Positions 37,554 through 44,272 of a stretch of DNA of 58,378 nucleotides are shown one piece after another. This DNA is from a virus. Each line of letters begins with the position of its first letter. Within the stretch, counting starts at the first letter, position 1. The DNA is taken from IMG/VR virus record IMGVR_UViG_3300032020_000004, positions 1 to 58,378 of that record. The stretch is one strand, 5' to 3'. The position numbers and the translations under genes were made by a program. Below the pieces are notes generated by a model. That model was not told the origin of the DNA, ran no database searches, and was given only the letters and a program-made list of their open reading frames with translations.

Positions 37554-38416
37554 TGAATCAATTTATTGGGGGATGGTTAAAAGATAAGTATGACCGAAGA
37601 GATTTTTTACGTAAGGCGACTTTCAAGGAGATTCCGCCAGTTGTTGTACTCGAGGAGTATCTGCCGGAGGTCAGGGTTCAGGGAAATGTTGGCTCCTGTG
37701 TCGGGTTTGGTATAGGCGCTAACCTAGTAGCCAGGGCGAAAAGGTTTGGTGCTTATACTGAATGGTTCAGCCCGACCTGGATTTACAACGGCGCCAGGTA
37801 TCTTGAGGGCACGCTGACGCAAGATAATGGCTGCTACCCCAGAGATGCTCTGCACTGGCTATATCAGAAGGGGTGTCTTTTGGAGCAGTTCTGGCTGTAT
37901 GACCCGGAGGAACTGGATCTCATGGCACCGCCTTCGCATTTGGAACCAGAGGCGGCTAAGTATCCTTTACTGTCCTACTATCGTGTCGTGGATGGAGTCA
38001 CTGGTATATGTGAGGCACTGGCTGATGGGCATTATGTCTCTATCGGCACGCCGTGGTTTGATAAGTGGATAAGCCCTAAAGATGACAGACTGGCCGAGGT
38101 GAGTATCCGTGATTCGGTAGCTGGCGGACATGAGACTTGTCTTTGGGGCTATGATAAACAGGCACAAGTATTCTTTGGCGTAAATAGTTGGGGCACTGAG
38201 TGGGGTGATAGAGGATTGTTTACGATGCCTTTCTCTGCCTTTGATGTGTTCAAGCAGAAGGGTGGGTATGATGCTCACTATATTGGCTTGGAGGCAGCTC
38301 CGGAGGAGACTGAGGAAAAGGATAGCTCTTGTCCATTTGCCAAAGGATATGCTGGGCTGGGCAATCTAATTGCTAGGCTCCTTGGGAGTCATTCGAGGGT
38401 AAAGGCAGTAGGATGA
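37550..38416 (+). CDS. Papain-like (C1A family) cysteine protease
   Basis: 288 residues. The oxyanion Gln and catalytic Cys are in VQGNVGSCVGFG (residues about 42-53), the catalytic His in GGHETCLWGYD (about 188-198) and the Asn in FGVNSWGTEWGD (about 205-216): the full C1 triad. No signal peptide or prodomain is obvious. As no peptidoglycan hydrolase is found, this enzyme could act in lysis by cutting envelope or S-layer protein, or in modifying host proteins; both are inference. Confidence 0.85.
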   Translation: MMNQFIGGWLKDKYDRRDFLRKATFKEIPPVVVLEEYLPEVRVQGNVGSCVGFGIGANLVARAKRFGAYTEWFSPTWIYNGARYLEGTLTQDNGCYPRDALHWLYQKGCLLEQFWLYDPEELDLMAPPSHLEPEAAKYPLLSYYRVVDGVTGICEALADGHYVSIGTPWFDKWISPKDDRLAEVSIRDSVAGGHETCLWGYDKQAQVFFGVNSWGTEWGDRGLFTMPFSAFDVFKQKGGYDAHYIGLEAAPEETEEKDSSCPFAKGYAGLGNLIARLLGSHSRVKAVG

Positions 38417-38442
38417 CCTTTGAGGAGATTGTGGGGAGACTA
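38408..38442 (+). repeat. Gene-junction repeat, copy a
   Basis: GTAGGATGACCTTTGAGGAG (38408 on) to GGGGAGACTA matches copies at 39204-39257 and 39460-39508 with one or two changes. It contains an ATG (38414) opening a 13-residue frame MTFEEIVGRLPKL whose stop overlaps the PP-loop gene start (ATGA). Confidence 0.85.
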
Positions 38443-38450
38443 CCAAAGCT

Positions 38451-39215
38451 ATGAACTTATTAAGAGAAGTTGCAGAAAAAGTAAATAGACCATTCTCAGT
38501 TAAGTTGGCTGAGACTAGGGAAGTTATTAAACACCACTTTGAGGAGTTTGGCAATAAGGTGGCAGTTGCTTTTTCTGGCGGTAAGGATAGCGAGGTTGTT
38601 CTTTGGCTATGTCTCCAAATCAATCCGAATGTGCCAGTAGTATTTAATAATACGGGCGTTGAATATCCTGAGACAGTTAATTTTGTGGCGAAGTTAGCTG
38701 AGGAGTGGAACTTAAATCTAATCGTTACTCATCCCGAAAAAAGTTTCTGGGAATGTATTGAACAATATGGATTTGCCAAGGGTAAGACAATGAAAGGAAA
38801 GGGCAATGCCCGATGTTGTTATTGGCTTAAAGAAAAGCCGATGCTTTTGGCGATACGCCAGAATGATTGGCTTGGTTATTTTACGGGAGAAACAGCAAGT
38901 GAAAACCGCAATCGGATGTTTTGGGCTAAAGAGAAGGGTATGTGCTCACACCTTAAAAATGAGGATGTGTGTAAAATAAAACCGATATTGTGGTGGACTG
39001 AAGCGGAAGTTTGGGACTTTATTCACAAAGAGGGCTTACCACTCAATGAGGCTTACATCAAGGGAGCAAAAAGGGTTGGCTGTTTGCCTTGCACAGCTTA
39101 TAGCAAGTGGGAACAAGAGATGCAGAGACTTAACCCAAAGCTCTATGAAATTATTAAGTTGAGAAAGGATAATCAATATGTCATGCGACTTCCAATGGCT
39201 GTTCCCAATCCGTAA
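38451..39215 (+). CDS. PP-loop ATPase of the PAPS reductase family (IbrA-like)
   Basis: 254 residues. PP-loop SGGKDS at 42-47 in VAVAFSGGKDSEVVLWL, then VVFNNTGVEYPETV, a YWLKEKPM segment, and GCLPCTAYSKWEQE with a CxxC. This is the adenylating alpha-hydrolase fold of PAPS reductases and DndC/IbrA proteins. Together with the ParB-fold protein at 34249 it forms a pair known from phages and plasmids, sometimes suspected in DNA sulphur modification or protection. The last codons (VPNP) lie in the junction repeat. Confidence 0.85.
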   Translation: MNLLREVAEKVNRPFSVKLAETREVIKHHFEEFGNKVAVAFSGGKDSEVVLWLCLQINPNVPVVFNNTGVEYPETVNFVAKLAEEWNLNLIVTHPEKSFWECIEQYGFAKGKTMKGKGNARCCYWLKEKPMLLAIRQNDWLGYFTGETASENRNRMFWAKEKGMCSHLKNEDVCKIKPILWWTEAEVWDFIHKEGLPLNEAYIKGAKRVGCLPCTAYSKWEQEMQRLNPKLYEIIKLRKDNQYVMRLPMAVPNP

Positions 39216-39257
39216 TGAGACTGTAGGATGACCCTTGAGGAGATTATAGGGAGACTA
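39204..39257 (+). repeat. Gene-junction repeat, copy b
   Basis: CCCAATCCGTAATGAGACTG (39204-39223) followed by TAGGATGACCCTTGAGGAGA and on to GGGAGACTA. It ends the PP-loop gene and opens a short frame MTLEEIIGRLNE from 39228. Confidence 0.9.
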
Positions 39258-39274
39258 AATGAAAGGAGGAGAAG

Positions 39275-39448
39275 ATGGAGATACCACTTGAGGTGATTAA
39301 ATGGCTAAAAAACAATGCCTATGCTGTAAAGGAGAAAGACTACTGGTTTTTATCTGACTTCCCGCCTGATATGGTTCCCGAAAAACTTGAAATTCCAATG
39401 AGAAGCAGGATGTGGAAGTTAATAGTTAAGATAACTACCCTGGAATAA
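39275..39448 (+). CDS. Small hypothetical protein in the cassette array
   Basis: 57 residues, AAGGAGGAGAAG before the ATG. Helical start (LEVIKWLKNNAYAVKEKDYW) and MVPEKLEIPMRSRMW at the end. It lies between junction repeats b and c. Confidence 0.55.
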   Translation: MEIPLEVIKWLKNNAYAVKEKDYWFLSDFPPDMVPEKLEIPMRSRMWKLIVKITTLE

Positions 39449-39459
39449 GGCAGGAGATG

Positions 39460-39508
39460 CCCAATCCGTAATGAGACTGTAGGATGACCCTTGAGGAGAT
39501 TGTGGGGA
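39460..39508 (+). repeat. Gene-junction repeat, copy c
   Basis: Identical to copy b from CCCAATCCGT through CCCTTGAGGAGATT, then GTGGGGA as in copy a. Opens the short frame MTLEEIVGKG from 39484. Confidence 0.9.
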
Positions 39509-39520
39509 AAGGAGAAGACA

Positions 39521-39694
39521 ATGATATGCACTAGATGCGGAAGGGAATTAGCCGAATGGCACTTTGGGGAAGAGCATTATTGTCAAATGTGTTGGGAGGC
39601 TCATTGCAGCGAAGAGTGGTGGCGATTAAATGTTTGGCAGAATGGAATCTTCCCAATCCGTAATGAGAGTATAGAATATGAACCCATATTTTGA
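39521..39694 (+). CDS. Zinc-ribbon protein in the cassette array
   Basis: 57 residues from ATG 39521 with GGAAAGGAGAAG upstream. CTRCGRELAEW and CQMCWEAHC supply the zinc ligands. The 3' end runs through junction repeat d in a different frame and overlaps the methyltransferase start by 17 nt. Confidence 0.6.
   Translation: MICTRCGRELAEWHFGEEHYCQMCWEAHCSEEWWRLNVWQNGIFPIRNESIEYEPIF
39652..39675 (+). repeat. Gene-junction repeat, copy d (partial)
   Basis: CCCAATCCGTAATGAGAGTA matches the first half of copies b and c with one change, and ends just before the methyltransferase ATG. Confidence 0.8.
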
Positions 39695-40757
39695 AGATAA
39701 TCTGGTAAAAATCTATAACGGCGATGCACGCAATATGAGCAAATTGCTAGATAATTCCGTTCAATGCGTGGTGACTTCTCCACCATACTGGGGTTTAAGA
39801 AAGTATTCTGGCTTACCTGATTTGATATGGGGGAATAAGGATTGTGAGCATAGGTGGGGGAATATAATCCCCAATCCGATGTGTAAATCAGGTAAGCACA
39901 GTTCAAAAAGCATTGTCGCCGAAGGCACTAAAATAGCTGAGCACGAGATTAGGATAAATAGCAATCAAGGCTCGTTCTGTTCTCTCTGCGGTGCGTGGAA
40001 AGGTCAGTTAGGGCTTGAACCTACACCCGAACTCTATCTTGACCATCTTGTTGAGATATGCCGTGAGATAAAAAGAGTAATGAGAAAGGACGGCGTATTT
40101 TTCCTTAATTGCGGGGATAGCTATATGAGCCACGGTGGGGACAGGTCTAAAATTGGTGGTTTTCAAGCTAATCCTAATCAAGACAGATTGGAAGCAGAAA
40201 ACTCTATGTCTATGAAGAAGAAAACAAATGATATTCTAAAAGATAAAGACCTTTGCTTAATACCGTTCCGTCTAGCTATTGCCCTACAGAGTGATGGCTG
40301 GTGGGTAAGGTCGATTATTATCTGGTCAAAGCCCAATCCTATGCCAGAGAGCGTTACCGATAGACCCACAGAGAGCCACGAATATATCTTACTTTTAACA
40401 AAATCGGCTCGCTATTACTGGGATGCGGAGGCGGTGCGAGAACCCTATACCGAACCACTGAATCGCTGGGGTGGCCCCGAATTCCGAGATAGTAGCCATA
40501 ATATTAGAAGTGTCTGGGAATTTCCCACACAACCTTACCCCGAAGCCCACTTTGCCGTATTCCCAGAGAAGTTACCAGAGATATGTATTAAGGCAGCCAG
40601 TAAAGTAGGTGACCTAATCCTTGACCCCTTTGTAGGGAGTGGGACTACTCTATGGGTAGCAAAGAAATTGGGTAGGCGGGCTGTGGGGTATGAGTTATCA
40701 GAAGAATACTGTCAGCTTGCCCTTGAAAGAAATAGGCAGATGGCTATGGAAGTATAA
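39678..40757 (+). CDS. DNA methyltransferase, beta class (TSPPY)
   Basis: 359 residues. Catalytic motif TSPPY at 33-37 and SAM-binding DPFVGSGTT at 316-324, in that order, with VGYELSEEYCQLALER after it, as in beta-class amino-methyltransferases; TSPPY favours N4-cytosine, with N6-adenine also possible. An internal CSLCG and CEHRW segment may bind zinc. No cognate restriction enzyme is visible. It probably protects phage DNA from host restriction. Confidence 0.85.
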   Translation: MNPYFEDNLVKIYNGDARNMSKLLDNSVQCVVTSPPYWGLRKYSGLPDLIWGNKDCEHRWGNIIPNPMCKSGKHSSKSIVAEGTKIAEHEIRINSNQGSFCSLCGAWKGQLGLEPTPELYLDHLVEICREIKRVMRKDGVFFLNCGDSYMSHGGDRSKIGGFQANPNQDRLEAENSMSMKKKTNDILKDKDLCLIPFRLAIALQSDGWWVRSIIIWSKPNPMPESVTDRPTESHEYILLLTKSARYYWDAEAVREPYTEPLNRWGGPEFRDSSHNIRSVWEFPTQPYPEAHFAVFPEKLPEICIKAASKVGDLILDPFVGSGTTLWVAKKLGRRAVGYELSEEYCQLALERNRQMAMEV

Positions 40758-40760
40758 AAT

Positions 40761-40913
40761 ATGATATGTCCCTATTTTACAAAAACTAAAATTAAGTTAC
40801 GCAAGAAACACACTATTGCGGATGAGTGCCAAGTCTGCCCATTAAGGGACGAAACAGGAGACTGTATAAAAGACATACACGAAGATGCTAGTGAAATGGC
40901 TTTGAAATGCTAG
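40761..40913 (+). CDS. Small cysteine-rich protein
   Basis: 50 residues. C3, then CQVC (24-27) and C35 in GDC, and a terminal Cys. ATG follows the methyltransferase stop after 3 nt. Metal binding likely; function unknown. Confidence 0.5.
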   Translation: MICPYFTKTKIKLRKKHTIADECQVCPLRDETGDCIKDIHEDASEMALKC

Positions 40914-40938
40914 ATTAGGGTTGTAATTCGACAGCGAA

Positions 40939-41493
40939 ATGAAAAAATCGAGTAAAGCTAAAACAGATAAAAGCACAGTGCGAAAGTACCGACACTTCGA
41001 TGAATTGCGGGATTGTCTGGCAAGTGGATGGTCTGTGCCGGCAGTGCATGAATATTTGATTAAGCGCTATGGTCCGGATGGGATACCAACTGCTACAGCT
41101 ATAATGAGATGGCGAGATAAACACTTGGAGCCAGCGGCCCGTGTGATACCGCACCAGGTCATACAGAGCAAGCTCAAAGGAGTGGCGTTCAGAGTTGATG
41201 TCATTGGGCACCTGAGCCGGCTGATTGCTCTGTGTGAGGACAGGGTAGCTCGAGGCATTGCTAAGGAGGATGAGTTTATGGGGATGCCGCTGGCAGTCAA
41301 CGATGGTGTGATACAAGTGTACCTGCAGGCGATAATGGATTATTTGAAGGTAGCACAGGACTTAAACTTGCTGCCAAGCCCGCCACCGCCGCTGTTTGAT
41401 TTCAGGTCGCAGACCCTGGTGGTTTCTCCGGAGACTTTAATCAGGCTGAAGGAGACAGTGAGGGAGATTAAGGCGATGGAAATTGCAAACTAG
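40939..41493 (+). CDS. Putative small terminase subunit
   Basis: 184 residues. Basic N-terminus, an HTH-like segment (LASGWSVPAVHEYLIKRYGP, residues about 27-46; TATAIMRWRDKHLEP), a helical middle and a C-terminal SPETLIRLKETVREIKAME. Length, DNA-binding N-terminus and position shortly before terL fit TerS. Confidence 0.6.
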   Translation: MKKSSKAKTDKSTVRKYRHFDELRDCLASGWSVPAVHEYLIKRYGPDGIPTATAIMRWRDKHLEPAARVIPHQVIQSKLKGVAFRVDVIGHLSRLIALCEDRVARGIAKEDEFMGMPLAVNDGVIQVYLQAIMDYLKVAQDLNLLPSPPPPLFDFRSQTLVVSPETLIRLKETVREIKAMEIAN

Positions 41494-41506
41494 CATAAGG
41501 TGGCAA

Positions 41507-41671
41507 ATGGCTAATACAGTGTGTTGGTGTGTTAAATGCAAAAAGGAGGTAGTCCCAGTGCGGGGTGAGTTCCAGCATCCTCATTTGGGGAGTCAGAGTT
41601 GCTTGATTTGCCCGGATTGTCACAGCATGGTGATACCGAAGGATGAAACCAGACCGAAGGAGCCTGCATGA
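41507..41671 (+). CDS. Zinc-ribbon protein
   Basis: 54 residues from ATG 41507 (AAGGTGG upstream). CVKCKKE and CPDCHS give four zinc ligands. Its stop overlaps the next mini-ORF (ATGA at 41668). Confidence 0.6.
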   Translation: MANTVCWCVKCKKEVVPVRGEFQHPHLGSQSCLICPDCHSMVIPKDETRPKEPA

Positions 41672-41745
41672 AGCCGCCACTGACCGCTAGTAAGTATGAT
41701 GACTACCAGACGCCGCCGAAGGCGTTAAAGGTTATACCAGAATGA
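41668..41745 (+). CDS. Mini-ORF in a coupled chain before terL
   Basis: 25 residues (MKPPLTASKYDDYQTPPKAL then KVIPE). Starts by ATGA overlap with the previous gene and ends by ATGA overlap with the next. Confidence 0.45.
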   Translation: MKPPLTASKYDDYQTPPKALKVIPE

Positions 41746-41816
41746 TTACAAACCCGGATGGGACAAAGATGATGTGGTTGTGGTTTGATGATTCCCGAGG
41801 AGAGGCCAGCCGATGA
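41742..41816 (+). CDS. Mini-ORF overlapping the terL start
   Basis: 24 residues (MITNPDGTKMMWLWFDDSRG then EASR). ATGA overlaps at both ends connect it to the upstream mini-ORF and to terL; GAGGAGAGG for terL lies inside it. Confidence 0.45.
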   Translation: MITNPDGTKMMWLWFDDSRGEASR

Positions 41817-44209
41817 CGACTGAAGTAATTGCAGCGCTGCCACCTGAAATAGAAGAGTACCGGCAGCTGATTAAGAGCCGGCTGAGGTGGCATACTCGCT
41901 TTGTTCATGGGTATAGTATGCCTTGGCATCAGCTGGTCTGGACTGAGGCACTCGAGGATTTTTCCATCAAGCGTCTGCTGATTGTTGCACCGCCTAAGTA
42001 TGGTAAGGCTTTAGCTTTAGATACACCAATACCAGTCCCGACAGGCTGGAAGACTATGGGAGAATTAAAAGTTGGCGACGCTGTATTCGCTGGTGATGGT
42101 ACGGTCACGAATGTGGTTGGCGTGTCACCGATTTGGAGAGGCCGTCGCGTGTTTCGCGTCGAGGATAAACTAGGTCATTATGTAATCGCTGATGCTGCAC
42201 ACGAATGGATAGTGCGATTGAACCGTGAACGGCCCACGGTGTATACAAGGCATGAGACGGAATGGCTTTATAGGCGCCAGCACGGATTATCTGGCGCTCG
42301 AGCATTTTATCTGGGGGTGCATGGTGGATTAAAACTCCCTGACGTTCCGTTGCCGATACCACCATATACATTAGGTGTCTGGCTAGGAGATGGAGACTCA
42401 GACGCTGGTAGATTCACCTGCGGCGATGCGGACCGGGCCTTCATTTCATCTGAGATAAGAAAAGATGGATTCCAAGTAAAAGACCGCACTAGGTTAAGAG
42501 CCACTATTTACGGGCTGTCTCGCTTATTAAGGATAAATGGACTATTGCAGCACAAGAAAATCCCTGCGGAGTATCTGAGGGCATCGCCGAATCAGAGATT
42601 GTCTCTGTTACAAGGTTTAATGGATACCGACGGGTATGTTGCTAAAGACGGTGATGGCGGTGAGTTTTGCAATATGAATGAGGGGTTGGCTGAACAGGTT
42701 GCCGAACTGGTGGTATCGCTCGGTATGAAGTGCTCTTTGGTTTCTGGTAACGCCATCTGTCAAGGGAAGGACTGTGGTAAAAAATACCGTGTTCTGTTAC
42801 GTGGCGAGAGTGTCTTTCGCTTGCCCCGCAAACTGGCGAGATGCCATAAATCATCAAGGTCTGGTCATTATATCACCATATTGCCTGCGGGGGTGGCTGA
42901 TACTAAATGTATAGAGGTTGAGCATAATTCCCATACTTTCCTGGCGGGAAAGGGTATGTTTCCAACCTGTAATTCTCCGGCGGTCGGTGTTGACTACTTG
43001 GGCTGGCGCATTGGCAATAACCCAGAGGGGTATCATTGTATCTACGTGTCGAACACAGTGTTACAGGCTAATAGGTTCAGCGTAGCCCTGCGTGACACGA
43101 TTGCCTACAATGAGAACTACCGCTTTCTGTATGGCTTGGAGCCTGATGTTAATAAGGGATGGGCGGAAAGGGAGTGGTTTGTCAAAAGAACTAATGAGGC
43201 AGATAAGGACCCGACGCTGCAGGCCTGTGGTGTAGGTGGGCCGCTTCTTGGCGCTACTGTAGAGGAGGTCATATTTGATGATATAGCTGACCAGGAGAAT
43301 ATGGCGACTGAGTATCAGAGGCAGAAGCTAATGGAGTGGGTTAGAGGAACGCCTATGAGCCGTCTGGTCCCTGGGGCGACTAGAGTGATTATGATTTGCA
43401 CTCGGTGGCATGAGAACGATCCGGCTGGCGAGTTTGAGAAAGAAGGCTGGGTAGTTATACAGCAGCAGGCGATTGATGAGGATGGGAAGCTGACCTATCC
43501 AGGCTATTGGACGTGGGAAGATTTAGAGGACCGGCGCCGAGACCTTGGCAACAGACTGTTTGAGATGATGTTTCAGGGCAGGGTAATGCCGGCTGAAGGT
43601 GGTATTATCAGGAAGGAGTGGTGGAGGTACTGGAAGCAGGGCATGGCTCCTTGGCAATTGCCTATCGACAGCTCAGATTTTAAGCCAATCAGGGGGATAG
43701 TTCAGAGCTGGGATACAGCATTCAAGGAGAAGCAGGCTAATGATTTCAGTGCCTGTTCTACTTGGGCTGTATTAGATACTGGCTATTATTTGCTGGATGT
43801 CTGGCGAGGCAAGGTGGAGTTCCCGAGGCTGAAGCAGGTGGCTGTGAGCCTGCATGACCAGTGGAAGCCGATAGCGGTATTGATTGAGGATGCCGCTTCC
43901 GGCCAGTCGCTGATTCAGGAGTTAAAATCTAATACCAGAATACCGGTGATTGCCATTAAGGTTGACAAAGACAAGGTGTCCAGAGCTCATGCGGTGACCC
44001 CGATGTTTGAAGCTGGTAAGGTGTTCTTGCCCGAAGAAGCACCCTGGAGGCCGCAGTTTGAGTATGAGCATGAGATATTCCCCGGTGGTATCAATGATGA
44101 CCAGGTGGACACGACCACGCAGTTTCTGAACTGGGCGAGGAGATATGTGGTAACTGGCCCACAGAAGGCAACAGGGCTGGAGAAGAAATCGATGTGGAAG
44201 GTGGTATAA
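41813..44209 (+). CDS. terL: Terminase large subunit with in-frame intein
   Basis: 798 residues including a 322-residue intein (66-387). Exteins: Walker A PPKYGK joined to S, Walker B EVIFDDIAD, RVIMICTRWHEND, then the RNase H-like nuclease with QSWDTAFKE, VLIEDAASGQ and DDQVDTTTQFL. The mature protein would have 476 residues, standard for TerL. It drives ATP-dependent packaging and cuts concatemers. Without splicing the P-loop lysine and serine would be separated, so packaging requires the intein to excise. Confidence 0.95.
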   Translation: MTTEVIAALPPEIEEYRQLIKSRLRWHTRFVHGYSMPWHQLVWTEALEDFSIKRLLIVAPPKYGKALALDTPIPVPTGWKTMGELKVGDAVFAGDGTVTNVVGVSPIWRGRRVFRVEDKLGHYVIADAAHEWIVRLNRERPTVYTRHETEWLYRRQHGLSGARAFYLGVHGGLKLPDVPLPIPPYTLGVWLGDGDSDAGRFTCGDADRAFISSEIRKDGFQVKDRTRLRATIYGLSRLLRINGLLQHKKIPAEYLRASPNQRLSLLQGLMDTDGYVAKDGDGGEFCNMNEGLAEQVAELVVSLGMKCSLVSGNAICQGKDCGKKYRVLLRGESVFRLPRKLARCHKSSRSGHYITILPAGVADTKCIEVEHNSHTFLAGKGMFPTCNSPAVGVDYLGWRIGNNPEGYHCIYVSNTVLQANRFSVALRDTIAYNENYRFLYGLEPDVNKGWAEREWFVKRTNEADKDPTLQACGVGGPLLGATVEEVIFDDIADQENMATEYQRQKLMEWVRGTPMSRLVPGATRVIMICTRWHENDPAGEFEKEGWVVIQQQAIDEDGKLTYPGYWTWEDLEDRRRDLGNRLFEMMFQGRVMPAEGGIIRKEWWRYWKQGMAPWQLPIDSSDFKPIRGIVQSWDTAFKEKQANDFSACSTWAVLDTGYYLLDVWRGKVEFPRLKQVAVSLHDQWKPIAVLIEDAASGQSLIQELKSNTRIPVIAIKVDKDKVSRAHAVTPMFEAGKVFLPEEAPWRPQFEYEHEIFPGGINDDQVDTTTQFLNWARRYVVTGPQKATGLEKKSMWKVV
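42008..42973 (+). mobile_element. Intein with LAGLIDADG endonuclease in the TerL Walker A motif (class 3-like)
   Basis: Begins Ala (ALALDTPIPVPTGW, block A) and ends TCN before extein Ser388. Block B is ADAAHEW with W132; blocks C and E of the endonuclease are LGVWLGDGDSDAG and LLQGLMDTDGYV; block F is KCIEVEHNSHTFLAGKG with C366. Ala at position 1, Trp in block B, Cys in block F and Ser at +1 are the marks of class 3 inteins, which use the block F cysteine as first nucleophile. The penultimate residue is Cys instead of His. Confidence 0.9.
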
Positions 44210-44272
44210 TGGACAAAGGGGCATTGACGCAAAGTAGTTTGCAGGTGAAAATGAATAAAGAGGAGGTGGGTG

